Positions 52,233 through 63,805 are shown, counted from the first letter of the stretch. The stretch: 64,000 bases of DNA from JACMRP01 sp047302465 (GCF_047302465.1 NZ_CP178621.1:2542001-2606000), one strand, 5' to 3'. Notes: generated from the sequence alone by a model not told the origin. Translations and numbers: made by a program.

Positions 52233-52286
52233 TTCGGATTAGGGTCTTATGATATTTTTTCGCCTCAAAAATAAGGGAGATATTTT

Positions 52287-52832
52287 ATGAAGTCTTTGAT
52301 TTTAGCGTTAGGGCTCTTTTCATCTGTTTCTGCGTCTGCATTTAATCTCGATTTGTCCGTGAGAAAGACAACCAAAATGATATCCAGTGTAGGTGTTTTC
52401 AGTGGAAGCTTTGACCTTCCTAGCGAAGGACTTACCGTTACAAAAGTCAGTTTTCTTGTGACTCACCAATATTGTCAAAGTCGTATCTACGTCAATTGCG
52501 GTGATATGCAAATTACAGATTACGTTTCTTTTTCTGGAGACCTTAAAAAAACGGGTCGCGACACAGTGAGTTTCTATAATAACAAAGAATACACTTTGAA
52601 ATCAAACCACTCCTTCAGACTTTTCAATCAATGTGCTGTCCACCTAAATGTTGAAGGCATTAACAACAAAGGCCAAAAAGTTGGCACCTCAAAGCGCATC
52701 GCCTTTGGCTTTACGCCAGACAGTTGTGATGGCGAAGCTCTCAATGACCTCGTTCAAAACGGACTTTCTGAGCCGCTAAGAATTCGCTATAGCCAGCGCG
52801 GCCCTGAACAAATCTATTTTGATTGGAAATAG
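52287..52832 (+). CDS. Secreted protein of unknown function
   Basis: 181 residues with a signal peptide (MKSLILALGLFSSVSASA) and a mature domain rich in Ser, Thr and Val with four or five Cys (HQYCQSRIYVNCGDM; NQCAVHLNV; TPDSCDG), likely disulfide-bonded and beta-rich. No family is recognised. GGGAG lies eight bases before the ATG. Control probably involves the inverted-repeat promoter upstream. Confidence 0.77.
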   Translation: MKSLILALGLFSSVSASAFNLDLSVRKTTKMISSVGVFSGSFDLPSEGLTVTKVSFLVTHQYCQSRIYVNCGDMQITDYVSFSGDLKKTGRDTVSFYNNKEYTLKSNHSFRLFNQCAVHLNVEGINNKGQKVGTSKRIAFGFTPDSCDGEALNDLVQNGLSEPLRIRYSQRGPEQIYFDWK

Positions 52833-52887
52833 AAAATCCAACAGCTCACGTCACTTTCCACCGAGCTTTTGTCGAACACTACCTAAA

Positions 52888-52990
52888 TAGCCAAAACATA
52901 TATCGAAAAGCGCAGATTAAAAAGTCTGCGCTTTTTATTTTCCGACAACACAACCAGCGCACAAGCCTTTCGAATGAGAAACAATTTGGC
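52888..52990 (+). repeat. Duplicated terminator module, copy B
   Basis: Second copy of the 104-bp module, starting 55 bases after the secreted protein gene. Its last seven bases (ATTTGGC) are also the first bases of the long hairpin element. Confidence 0.75.
52906..52936 (+). terminator. Rho-independent terminator in module B
   Basis: AAAAGCGCAGA, loop TTAAAAAG and TCTGCGCTTTTT form an 11-bp stem followed by ATTTT, ending the secreted protein transcript. Confidence 0.85.
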
Positions 52991-53144
52991 AGAGAGGGAG
53001 GGCTGGGCTTAGTGAAGTTCACGAAGGGGGCTCCAGCGGCGCCTGGATGGCGCGCATCCGCCGAAGGCGGACGCTGGCGTGAAGCCCGGAAGGCTGTACC
53101 CCTTTGGGAAGTTCCCTAAGCCCAGCCCTCCCTCTCTGCCAAAT
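52984..53144. repeat. 161-nt element closed by a perfect 29-bp inverted repeat
   Basis: Arms 52984-53012 and 53116-53144 are exact reverse complements over 29 bases. Pairing continues inward with GAA-TTC-C-AAGGGG against its complement, then an inner stem CCAGCG/CGCTGG and a central CCGCC-GAA-GGCGG hairpin. No open reading frame of substance is inside. It lies between two convergent genes. It could be a MITE-like element, a very large structured RNA or a transcription barrier. Confidence 0.7.
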
Positions 53145-53165
53145 CCCCGTTTCAAAGACGAAAAA

Positions 53166-53192
53166 AAACCCACGTGGTAGACGTGGGTTTCG
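53166..53192 (-). terminator. Terminator of the act operon
   Basis: On the minus strand AAACCCACGT, loop CTACC and ACGTGGGTTT are followed by a run of Ts: a perfect 10-bp stem with a U-tail 27 bases after the actF stop. Confidence 0.9.
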
Positions 53193-53218
53193 AATCGAAC
53201 CGAATATCTTACTAGGTA

Positions 53219-54421
53219 TTAGTAAGTGACGTGGTGATTGATAGCCTCGTGCAAACGAGGATCTTTCAAAGGCACCAAGCTGTGCTTGCTCAAGAAGCGA
53301 GTAACCGCGAACAAGAACAAACCGGCGAAGCCCAAGAACATACCGATTTCCCAGAAACCGAATGCCAAGTGACCGTGGAAGAAGTTCGGGTAAACCATCC
53401 AATAGATGTCAGTGTATTGCATGATAAGAACCAATGCAGAAACTGCCAACAAGTGGTTTTCGTTACGCTTCAAACCTCTTGGCAACAAAGCCAAGAACGG
53501 AACGATGAAACGGAAGATCAAAAGAGCAAATGAAATACCCATCCAACCGTGTTGTGCACGCATGATGTAGTATTCAGTTTCTTCTGGAATGTTAGCGTAC
53601 CAAATCAACATGAATTGAGAGAACGCAATGTAAGCCCAGAACACTGTGAAACCCTTCATGAACTTAGCCAAGTCATGAATGTGCTCTTCGGTCACGTATC
53701 CTTTAACAAAACCACATCTTTTTAAGAAGATTGCCATTGGAATCATAACTGCAAACAGAGACTGGAAAAGACCTGCGAAGCAGTAGATACCAAAGATGGT
53801 GCTGTACCAAGTTGGCAACAAAGACATCAACATATCAACGCTGAAAAGCGAGAACGTGATGGCAAAGAACAAAACGAAACCGATAGAGAAACCCACGTTT
53901 TTGTGAGTAAGAGACTCATCACCAGTTTTATCTTGTTTCAAAGAGTTGCCCACCAAGATTTGGCGGAAAACCAACATACCTGCACCGAACACGATCAAGC
54001 GAATGATCAAGAAAGCAGTGTTCAAGTAAGTCGTTTTAGATTGCAACAAAGCGCTTGCTGCAACTTTGTCATGATCAGCCCATGGGTAAAGATACTTAAG
54101 ACCCAAGATCAGGATGAAGCTTGTAGCAACCATCACTGGGATGTAAGCGGTCAAACCTTCAGCATAACGGCGGACAGAAACACTCCAGCCTGCTTTTGCC
54201 AAGTTTTGGATAGCTGACCAGAAAAGGCCGCCAAGACCGATACATGCAAAGAAGAAGAAAGCTACAAGGTAAGCAGCCCACATTCTTTCTTGGTTTTTCA
54301 TAAGTCCAACAACAAAGGTAACAAGACCGATGGCGATGAATGCATAGCTGGTAATTTTCAGCTTCTGAGAAGCTTCATACTTACCAACGTGAAGTTCGTG
54401 TGAATGATTTGATGATGCCAT
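53219..54421 (-). CDS. actF: Alternative complex III subunit ActF
   Basis: A 400-residue membrane protein with about ten hydrophobic segments, matching the second large membrane subunit of quinol:cytochrome c oxidoreductase (ActF). Characteristic stretches are FFFFACIGLGGLFWSAIQNLAKAGWSVSVRRYAEG and FSQFMLIWYANIPEETEYYIMR, with GHLAFGFWEIGMFLGFAGLF near the end. It is the last gene of the operon and is followed by a terminator; cytochrome oxidase genes, which follow act genes in many species, are not found here. Confidence 0.9.
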   Translation of the reverse strand: MASSNHSHELHVGKYEASQKLKITSYAFIAIGLVTFVVGLMKNQERMWAAYLVAFFFFACIGLGGLFWSAIQNLAKAGWSVSVRRYAEGLTAYIPVMVATSFILILGLKYLYPWADHDKVAASALLQSKTTYLNTAFLIIRLIVFGAGMLVFRQILVGNSLKQDKTGDESLTHKNVGFSIGFVLFFAITFSLFSVDMLMSLLPTWYSTIFGIYCFAGLFQSLFAVMIPMAIFLKRCGFVKGYVTEEHIHDLAKFMKGFTVFWAYIAFSQFMLIWYANIPEETEYYIMRAQHGWMGISFALLIFRFIVPFLALLPRGLKRNENHLLAVSALVLIMQYTDIYWMVYPNFFHGHLAFGFWEIGMFLGFAGLFLFAVTRFLSKHSLVPLKDPRLHEAINHHVTY

Positions 54422-54430
54422 ATCTAAAAC

Positions 54431-54991
54431 CTACTTAGATTCTTTTTGTAAGAAACGAATATAGTTAACTACTTGCCAACGATAAGCTTGAGGAACGTGA
54501 GACGCGTAAGGTCCCATAACCCCCTGCCCTTCAGTGATCACATGGTAAAGATGACCATCTGTCCAACCTTTCACTTTGTCAGTGACAACGGAAGGTGGTT
54601 TCAAAGCCATGTTTTTCACAACGTTAGAGTCTGGATTTCCAGCACCTTTTTGACCATGGCAAACCATGCACTGGGTCTCAAAGTACTTTTGACCAATCAT
54701 AAGAACGTCGTCGTCCATTTTCCCAGCTAAAGGATTTGGATTTTTAGAAGCGCCTTCAAGATTCCCCTTAAATTGATAAGGTGTGAAGCCAACAGGAGCC
54801 GTTTTATCCGCAGGAACTCTCATCCCTGAATGATTCGGAGAAGACTCGTCGTACTCCTGAGCTTTAATCGCTGGAGACTCCATCATATCTTGAATCAACT
54901 CTACGTTGGTTTTGTTACCTTTAGCTCCGCAAGCTGAAAGCGCCAAAGCCGCTGCTGTCACAAGGATGATTTTATCAAATTGTGCTTTCAT
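54431..54991 (-). CDS. actE: Alternative complex III monohaem cytochrome c subunit ActE
   Basis: 186 residues. The signal peptide ends in lipobox L-S-A-C, so it is a lipoprotein. One haem site is present, TQCMVCHGQKGAG, with the distal Met ligand probably in the NMALKPP or GVMGPYASHVP region. It would pass electrons from the complex to the next carrier. Stop and start spacing with neighbours is 2-10 bases. Confidence 0.9.
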   Translation of the reverse strand: MKAQFDKIILVTAAALALSACGAKGNKTNVELIQDMMESPAIKAQEYDESSPNHSGMRVPADKTAPVGFTPYQFKGNLEGASKNPNPLAGKMDDDVLMIGQKYFETQCMVCHGQKGAGNPDSNVVKNMALKPPSVVTDKVKGWTDGHLYHVITEGQGVMGPYASHVPQAYRWQVVNYIRFLQKESK

Positions 54992-54992
54992 C

Positions 54993-55519
54993 TTAGTACT
55001 CCGTCACTTTCTTCACTTCCGCAGCGCCCATTTCTTTGAAGAAGCTTTCAATTTTAGCTTCGTCATAGCCAGAGTCGTTTTGCGGGATGAAGATCGCAAA
55101 TTTATGAGAAGTCAGATCAGGATCAATCGTTGGAGGATCGATGCTTGGCATATTTGTGATGTAGAACAAAGCGCCTACTGAGCACAAAGCTGCGAACAAG
55201 ATCGTCAACTCAAACATGATTGGAATGAATGCTGGCAAAGAGAAGAACGGTTTACCACCGACGTTGATTGGCCAATTCACGGCAGAAGTCCACCATGTCA
55301 ACCAAAGACCTGCCAACAAACCCGTCATCCCCGCAACGAAAGTTACGTAAGGAATCCAAGATCTTTTAATGCCACAAGCTTCTTCCATGCCGTGCACTGG
55401 ATAAGGAGTGATGGCATCGAATTTTGTAAAACCCTTTTCGCGGGTTTTAGCTGCTGCTTTTACAACAGCATGTTCTTCTGTCCAAATTCCGGCGATACCG
55501 CCAATTCTACGTTGAGCCA

Positions 55520-55520
<1 letters not shown>
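54993..55520 (-). CDS. actD: Alternative complex III subunit ActD (DUF3341)
   Basis: 175 residues with two membrane segments (VTFVAGMTGLLAGLWLTWW; FIPIMFELTILFAALCSVGAL) and the ActD blocks FDAITPYPVHGMEEA at the front and FAIFIPQNDSGYDE at the end. A structural membrane subunit without cofactors. Its ATG overlaps the actC stop by one base. Confidence 0.9.
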
Positions 55521-56883
<1,363 letters not shown>

Positions 56884-56884
<1 letters not shown>

Positions 56885-59800
56885 TAGTGACCACCTTTCC
56901 CATGAGCTACTGCGGTCTCTTTGTCGTTGTTGCGGATCTTAGAGAGATAACGCACTGATGGAGCCGCATGCCACTCTTCAAGAAGAGCGTATGAACGAGG
57001 CTCGTCCTTAAAGATTTTTGCTACTTGGCTTTCAGGGTCATTCAAGTCACCGAAAATGATTGCTTGAGAAGGACATGCTGTTTGGCAGGCTGTTTTCACA
57101 TCGCCATCTTTCAACTTGCGGCCTTCAAGCTTCGCTTTGTTTTTACCTTCTTTGATTTTTTGAACGCAGAAAGTACATTTTTCCATAACCCCGCGCGGAC
57201 GTACTGTAACATCTGGGTTCAAAGCCATATGCATTGGCTTCTCGATCAACTTCGCATAGTTGAACCAGTTGAAACGACGTACTTTGTATGGACAGTTATT
57301 TGAACAATAACGAGTTCCTACGCAGCGATTGTAAACCATTTCATTCAAACCTTCGTCACTGTGAACAGTCGCAAGAACCGGACATACAGTTTCGCAAGGA
57401 GCATTGTCACAGTGTTGGCACATAACTGGTTGGAAGACTGCCAAAGCATCCTCTGGGTTTCCAACGTAGTAACGATCAACACGGAGCCAGCTCATTTCAC
57501 GGCCTTGAAGAACGTACTCTTTACCAACAACAGTGATGTTATTTTCAGATTGGCAAGCAGTCATACAAGCTGAACAGCCTGTGCAAGTGTTCAAGTCAAC
57601 AGACATACCCCACTTGTGACCGTTGTACTGGTGACCAGACCACAAACTCCAAGTTTTGTGTCTATGAACGCCAGCACCTTCACTCTTCATGTAGTCCTTG
57701 AGCGTAGCTTCTGCCACGATCATACGGCCTTCCATAGAGTTGTTACCCGCAACAGAAGCCAAGTTGTACTTCTTCGCAAGCTTCGTCATTCCAGCAGACT
57801 GACCTGAATAAACAGCGCCGTCTTTGAAAGAAACGAATTCATACATGTTTTTACCAATACCGTTACCTACTTTACCCGCTTTTGTGCGGCCGTAACCAAC
57901 TGCAACTGCCAAAACATCGTCATGAAGACCTGGTTGGATGTGAACTGGAAGTTCGACTTTTTTATCGCCAACTTTCAACTCAACAACAGAGCCTTGTTTC
58001 AAACCGTTTTTCTCGGCAGTGCCGATAGAAACGCAAACATAGTTGTCCCAAACGATTTTAGTGATTGGATCTGGCTGTTCTTGCAACTGAGCTACGTTGG
58101 CCAAAGTGCCATCACCCAATTGAATTGTTGGGTAAAGAACCAACTCATAACCGGTGCTAGTCGCAGCTGCTTTAATAGAACTGAAAGCTTCAGATTTGAA
58201 AGAACGTGCTGAAGAAGACTTGTCGAAATCTCCAACGAAACCGTTTTGTAGAACATCAGACCAGAAGTCCTCAAAGCCTTTGCCTTTACCAAACTTCGGA
58301 TGGATTTCTTCTTTCCAGAAAGCTCTCAAGTAGTCATAGAAAGTTTCATTATCAGTCAAACGCTTAGGACCTACTTTTGCCAAGTATGCCCAAGTCATCA
58401 ATGTCAATTGGAACGAACGAGTGTCGTACATAGGACGAATTGCAGGTTGTTGAATTGCAAATACGTCTTTTGCAAACTCCGCATCACCCCATGTTTCCAA
58501 AGGATGGTTGTCTGGAGCTACGAAAGTGGCATTGTCGCCCATCTCGTCAATACGATCGCCAGTGTAGACAACCACTTCCACTTTTCTGAGAGCCTCTACG
58601 AAGCCCGCTTCTTTTGGAAGGCCGTAAACTGGGTTCACACGGTGAACGATCAAAGTTTTTACTTTGCCTTCGTTCATGCTCTTAATAAGAGCTTCCATGT
58701 CAGAGTAAGATGCTTTCATACCTGGAAGAGCATTTTTTCCATCGACAGTTTTGCCGTCGTTTTCCAAAAGGCTGTTCAAGAAGTTCACTGCGATTTGAAG
58801 CTCGCGAGAACGAGAAGTCATCGCTTGCAAACCACCGGCAACAACCAATGATTCCCCTTTGTTTTCCCAAAGGTCAGAAGCTACTTTTGCAAACAATGCT
58901 GGCTCGACGCCAAGCTTTTGTGCTGCATTCGCGTAAGAAACTAAGCTTTCTTTGAATTTCTCGTTGTTGGCGTATGAAGAAACGCCTTTGTTCACAACAA
59001 GAGCGTTGATCAAGCCCATCACAACATCAAGCTGTTGCGAAGGTTTGATTTTGAAACGGATATCCGCGTTTCCGCCAGTCAAAGAGAATGTCGAATCGAA
59101 AGAAACCAATTTTGACATTTTCTTAGGATCACGACGAGCGCTTGTAAACTGAGATGTGAACGTCGTTGGGTTCAACCAAGTTCCCAAGAAGTCTGCATCG
59201 ATAGATACAATCATTTTTGCTTTGTCAAAACGGTACTGAGGAACAACCGCATCACCGTAAGACGCTTTTTGGCCTTCACGAACATCTTCGTGAGCCATTG
59301 GCTCCCAAGAAACATGGTCTGCTTTGAAAGCTTGTGCGAAGTCAGAAACAACTGCGCGAGTTGATGGAGAAGCCATGTTGCCAGTCAAAACAACAACGCC
59401 GCCCTTTTTAAGTTGAGCTACAACCTTATCATCGAGGTTGTCCCACTTAATACCAACTGTGTCTTTGTTCGTACGTTTTTCATTGAAGATGTTGTACTTA
59501 GGACCTTGAAGTCTTTCAGGGTCGTACATGTTCCAAATGCTTGCTTGAGAACGAACGCTCATACCACCGTTATTGAGTGGGAACTTTGGATTCCCTTCAA
59601 TTTTTACCGGACGGCCTTCACGTGTTTTTACAAGAACGCCCAAGCCTTCGCTGCCATCAAAGTATGTCGAAGCGTAGTAGTTCGCCACGCCCAAAGTAAC
59701 TTCTTCAGGTTGCTTGTTGTAAGGAACGATTTTTTGCACTGGACGGCGGATGCAACCTGCAGCCGACATTGCCAGAGAAGCACCCATAAGTTTCAAGAAC

Positions 59801-60024
59801 TCACGACGTGCCCAACCGCCTTCACCGTCTTTTTCACGCAGTGGAGAAGATTGGAATTCAGTTTCCGCTTTTTTCATGAACTCAGGATCATTGTTGTAAT
59901 GTTCCAAAGTCAGCCAATATGTATTGTCTCTTTCGATTTGAGGACGAGCTGCTTTCTTTGCTGCTAGTTCAGCTTCAGAGTGCTCGTGTGTATGCTCATG
60001 ATCGTGATGATTATTTTCAGACAT
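56884..60024 (-). CDS. actB: Alternative complex III iron-sulfur subunit ActB with Tat signal
   Basis: About 1046 residues, a fusion of a molybdopterin-oxidoreductase-like domain (residues 100-780, without the usual cofactor role) and a four-cluster ferredoxin domain. The clusters are carried by TCTGCSACMTACQ, CQHCDNAPCETVCP, CVGTRYCSNNCPYK and CTFCVQK...CQTACPS. A Tat motif RREFLKLMG with a following Cys lies about 75 residues in, after a His-rich stretch (HHDHEHTHEH). Start at 60024 with AAGG upstream is preferred over 60057, which would overlap actA. Confidence 0.92.
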
Positions 60025-60044
60025 AGTACCTTCCACAAACTCAA

Positions 60045-60563
60045 TTAGTGGTGACAAGTTGTACAGTTCAAAGGAGCTTTGTTCTCTGGTTGGCGGTGAC
60101 AGTTAATACACCAGCCCATAGAGAGATCCTGAACTTGAGTTATAGTTTTCATTTTCTCGACTTCGCCGTGGCATGTTTGACAGTTCACACCTTTTGCAAT
60201 GTGTGCAGAGTGATTGAACGCAACATGGTCTGGAAGCATGTGGACACGCACCCACTCAATAGATCCACCCTTGTCGTAAGCATCACGCAATTTTTGAATA
60301 TGAGGGCTGTCGGTTTTCACTTGAAGATGGCAGTTCATACAAGTTGAAAGAGCCGGAACATTTGAATGCTTCGATCTCTCTACTTGATTGTGACAGTACT
60401 GACATTGAATTTGATTTTTTTCGACATGCAGAGAGTGATCAAATGGAATTGGCTGTTCTGGAGCATATCCTTGATTGTATCCCCACCCTGGCTGAAATTT
60501 ACATCCCGCGAGGCTAAGCGCAAGAAGCCCCACCGCTGCAAAAGTTCTAAATACCCGATGCAT
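60045..60563 (-). CDS. actA: Alternative complex III pentahaem cytochrome c subunit ActA
   Basis: 172 residues with five CxxCH haem sites: CQYCH, CMNCH, CQTCH, CINCH and CTTCH. The signal peptide ends with lipobox L-A-G-C, so the mature protein is lipid-anchored in the periplasm. AAAGGAAG precedes the ATG. It is the first gene of the act operon; ResB and CcsA encoded just upstream would attach its haems. Confidence 0.92.
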   Translation of the reverse strand: MHRVFRTFAAVGLLALSLAGCKFQPGWGYNQGYAPEQPIPFDHSLHVEKNQIQCQYCHNQVERSKHSNVPALSTCMNCHLQVKTDSPHIQKLRDAYDKGGSIEWVRVHMLPDHVAFNHSAHIAKGVNCQTCHGEVEKMKTITQVQDLSMGWCINCHRQPENKAPLNCTTCHH

Positions 60564-60693
60564 AATCTTCCTTTACCTGATGATTGAACTGGACCACATC
60601 ATATTTTTTTTCGATGGCTCTATTTAAAAGGGGAATGACGGAGTTGTCTACTCCCTTTTTGCAAACTTGATGAGAATTCAGAAGCTTAGCTGA

Positions 60694-62328
60694 CTATTTC
60701 TTCCGCACTAATCCTGCGTAAAGGACGAGCAAAAAGTGAGCGACAACAAATGCAGAAACGTATTCCACACCGCCGGCCCCAAAACCGTACGAATGAAGCC
60801 CTGCACCGAGAACGAAGTTCACTCCGTACCAAGCCATGATCACAAGACTGAATGTGATCACACCACTTGCGATCATGCCGAAGTTTCTAAACCAGCCACC
60901 CAAGCGGCCGTGAAGCACTGCGAGATAACCAAGAAGAGCAATCAATGCCCAAGTTTCTTTTGGATCCCAACCCCAGAAGCGCCCCCAGCTATAATCTGCC
61001 CAGATGCCGCCAAGAATAATTCCGGGAGCAAGGAAGGCGACACCGATTTGCATTGCGCGGTAGACAGAAGTGGCGATGGCTTGAATCTTCGCCTGATGCT
61101 TCTCTTCGCCTCTAATATAATAGATAAGCCCGATGTCCCCGAGCACAAATGCCAACAAGAAAGCCGCGTAACTGATTGTGATTGTCATTACATGAACTGT
61201 CAGCCAATAGTTACTGCGCAGAACCGCTTCCAAAGGTTGAAGTGACGGATCTAAGACGGCAGGTGCGGTATCCGCGACGATCAAAGCCACCATCGCACCC
61301 AAAGTTCCCGCCAAAAAAATCACACGGAACTTGTAAATGATTTCCAATATCGCTGAGAAGACCAAAGCCCCCCACGACACCCACACCACGGTTTCATACA
61401 TGTTCGTAACCGGAGCTCTGTCCATCAAGTACATACGAACGCAAAAGCCATAGGTATGAAGGACAAAACCAATTGCCGCAAAAACCCAGGCCGCCTTCAT
61501 AAGCCCTGGCTTGTTCATCGTCCATACAAGCAGACAGAAGATCGCCGCGAGCATATATAAGACATACGCCCAACGGAACGGATGAAACTTGTTGTAGTGA
61601 ACTTCCACCTTAATACGCGTGTCATGATCATAAAGTGCAGGATTATTGCTTTTTGCCACTTCCTGGAACTTCAAAACGCTTTCGTCCAAAGCCTGAGCCG
61701 CTTTTTCCAGCTGATCAGCTGGAGTGTTTTGTGCAACGGCACCAATATGCTCTACAAACGCTTTTGCCAAATTAGCAAAAGCCACCTGCTGATCGCCTTG
61801 AAAATCAACAACAGACAACCACGCCGTTCCTTCTTTAGGCGGAATCAATCGCATCATATGCCCGGTTGCGATTTCACGGAACACCACCATTTGGTGCTCT
61901 AAACGTTGAAGTGCTTGAAAATATGGAGTGAGTTTTTCTTTGGAATCGCGCTTCGCTTGAAGCTCTTGCATCAAGAGTTGGAAGTTATCATTGTCAAAAA
62001 GCTCGTCCCCCGTAAAGTACCTTTGCTCCTGAGAAAGCTTCAAGGCCTTCAATACTTCATGATTACGAACTTCAAAGATTTTTTTATCTTTCCACGCTGA
62101 GGGACTCAGCATCCAGGTGAAGATAATCTCTGCAGCCCCACGCCCCTCAAAGCTTTTTTTGCCGTAGACAATCTCAAGCATTTCTTTTGCAAAAGTATCG
62201 TAGGGCTTCACACGACCATCAGATTGTACCGGCAAGGATCCGAGTGCCGAACCTGGAGCCGCCGCATAGGCCCCTTTAAAAACAAGGAGTGACAAAATAA
62301 GGAGAAGGATGACTTGCAAACGCTTCAT
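60694..62328 (-). CDS. ccsA: System II cytochrome c biogenesis protein CcsA (haem handling)
   Basis: 544 residues. A signal-like segment and a periplasmic N-terminal domain of about 230 residues precede eight or so membrane helices. The haem-binding WWD-type motif is GGIWADYSWGRFWGWDPKETWAL, with His residues in flanking helices (TVHVMTITISYA; VLHGRLGG; GLHSYGFG). It moves haem to the periplasm and ligates it to apocytochromes with ResB. It overlaps resB by four bases (ATGA). Confidence 0.9.
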   Translation of the reverse strand: MKRLQVILLLILSLLVFKGAYAAAPGSALGSLPVQSDGRVKPYDTFAKEMLEIVYGKKSFEGRGAAEIIFTWMLSPSAWKDKKIFEVRNHEVLKALKLSQEQRYFTGDELFDNDNFQLLMQELQAKRDSKEKLTPYFQALQRLEHQMVVFREIATGHMMRLIPPKEGTAWLSVVDFQGDQQVAFANLAKAFVEHIGAVAQNTPADQLEKAAQALDESVLKFQEVAKSNNPALYDHDTRIKVEVHYNKFHPFRWAYVLYMLAAIFCLLVWTMNKPGLMKAAWVFAAIGFVLHTYGFCVRMYLMDRAPVTNMYETVVWVSWGALVFSAILEIIYKFRVIFLAGTLGAMVALIVADTAPAVLDPSLQPLEAVLRSNYWLTVHVMTITISYAAFLLAFVLGDIGLIYYIRGEEKHQAKIQAIATSVYRAMQIGVAFLAPGIILGGIWADYSWGRFWGWDPKETWALIALLGYLAVLHGRLGGWFRNFGMIASGVITFSLVIMAWYGVNFVLGAGLHSYGFGAGGVEYVSAFVVAHFLLVLYAGLVRKK

Positions 62329-63743
62329 GTTGGATTTCCTTTTTTGGCTTTCTTCTTAAAGTAGAACAACATCACAATACCGAGTGAAATAATCAACGAG
62401 CCCAAATACTTGAGCCAACGCCCCGGATCCTGATTGACCGAGAAGATAGAAGCCACCGGCTCTTCAGTATTAGGCGCATTTTCGAAGCTAGCTTGATAAA
62501 TGGTATAGCCACGATACTTCAAAGGCTCATTCATCGAAATCAGCTGCTCAGGCATATCAGGCACTTCTACGCGACTACTATATTCCATCGCACGATTCGT
62601 TCCCTGATAACGATCCATCTTGAATTGATTCAGCTTAATAGGAAACCCAAGGTCAATCCGACGATTGCCGTAACTAACTATATAGACAACATCCGGACCA
62701 AACAGTTTCACGGTGTCATTTAAAAGAATCCAATTCTCTTGATTGTTGAACTCAATCTTCACCGCAGAGGTCGTTAGTGGCGTCGGCGCCTCGCGCTCTT
62801 GCAAATCCCAATCTTCTTCAGCTTCTGGCAAATAACGAAGCGCACGAATTTCAATTGGCATCTTCCAACCCGGAACAAAGACTTCTCCCTCTTTCAGGCT
62901 TCCCGTCTTCAAAGGCTTTTCAGTGTCCTTTTGAAAAACAACGTACTTAAGACCTTCAGTCCCGTTTGGAGTAAAATAGATTTCATTTTCACCACGCCCC
63001 TTTTCAGGCGCAGGCCCTAAGTGCACGCTCGCAGGACCAAAACTATGAGTCGCAATATCCGTTGGACGCTTTTGCACCAACCACTCGATCACATTGACCT
63101 TAATATTTGCATTTTGTAGTTGGAAACGAAGCCCAGCGCCACGTCGCCCATTCGGCTCTTTCGGCGCAGTCACTTTACGAGCTGGAACCACGTAAGGTTT
63201 GTAATCTGTGATTTTAATTTCTGTATTGTAACCAGGAACTATAAAAGGCTTTTGCGCTGTTGGTCGCTTTAAAAAGAAATCCACGTTTTGTTCTGCTAGT
63301 TTCGTGTAACGATCTCCATCGAAAGAGCTATAAACCAAAACATCTGTTTCAGGAACAACCACATACTGCTCCGACTGGCCGATACCAACACGAACGCTGC
63401 CATCAAGACCAAACTTGCCGGTGATGATCGAACCAAGCATCAACACCAAAATTCCAATGTGCGCTAATACGAAAGATGTATGACGAGCTTTCCAAGGCCA
63501 GCGATCCACCATCACCGCGATCAGATTCACAGCAAGGAAACCCATAATAAAGTTCATCCATATAGTGTCATAGACCAACTTTTTCGCAGCTGTTGCATCG
63601 TACTTGGCTTCAACAAAGGTGCCTACAGCGACCAATGTTGCAATAGAAAGAATAACTACAACAGCAAGCTTTAACGAAGCTAAGGATCTAATAATGCGAC
63701 GAAGGTACACCTTCATTTTCGGAGCGACATCGGATTCTGACAT
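62325..63743 (-). CDS. resB: ResB-like cytochrome c biogenesis protein (Ccs1)
   Basis: 472 residues. Three membrane helices in the first 105 residues (SLKLAVVVILSIATLVAVGTFVE; MNFIMGFLAVNLIAVMVDRWPWK; HTSFVLAHIGILVLMLGSIITG) precede a large periplasmic domain, and a final helix (LGSLIISLGIVMLFYF) ends it. RYQGTN and YRGYTIYQASF are typical ResB segments. It acts with CcsA. The start lacks a ribosome-binding site; an ATG at 63716 is an alternative. Confidence 0.87.
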   Translation of the reverse strand: MSESDVAPKMKVYLRRIIRSLASLKLAVVVILSIATLVAVGTFVEAKYDATAAKKLVYDTIWMNFIMGFLAVNLIAVMVDRWPWKARHTSFVLAHIGILVLMLGSIITGKFGLDGSVRVGIGQSEQYVVVPETDVLVYSSFDGDRYTKLAEQNVDFFLKRPTAQKPFIVPGYNTEIKITDYKPYVVPARKVTAPKEPNGRRGAGLRFQLQNANIKVNVIEWLVQKRPTDIATHSFGPASVHLGPAPEKGRGENEIYFTPNGTEGLKYVVFQKDTEKPLKTGSLKEGEVFVPGWKMPIEIRALRYLPEAEEDWDLQEREAPTPLTTSAVKIEFNNQENWILLNDTVKLFGPDVVYIVSYGNRRIDLGFPIKLNQFKMDRYQGTNRAMEYSSRVEVPDMPEQLISMNEPLKYRGYTIYQASFENAPNTEEPVASIFSVNQDPGRWLKYLGSLIISLGIVMLFYFKKKAKKGNPT

Positions 63744-63805
63744 GATTGCAAATATTTAATCCAACTTGTCCGCGCGGGCCAACCTATTTACCACAACGCT
63801 ATTTG

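Noticed and set aside
52823..53119. 98-residue open frame through the long hairpin
   Set aside because: It overlaps a terminator and the inverted repeat, has low-complexity composition and no ribosome-binding site; it reads as a by-product of the element.
60626..60660. Possible terminator between ccsA and actA (AAAAGGG...CCCTTTT with inner GGAGT/ACTCC)
   Set aside because: The two stems compete, the loop is large and the U-run is short, so termination there cannot be supported.
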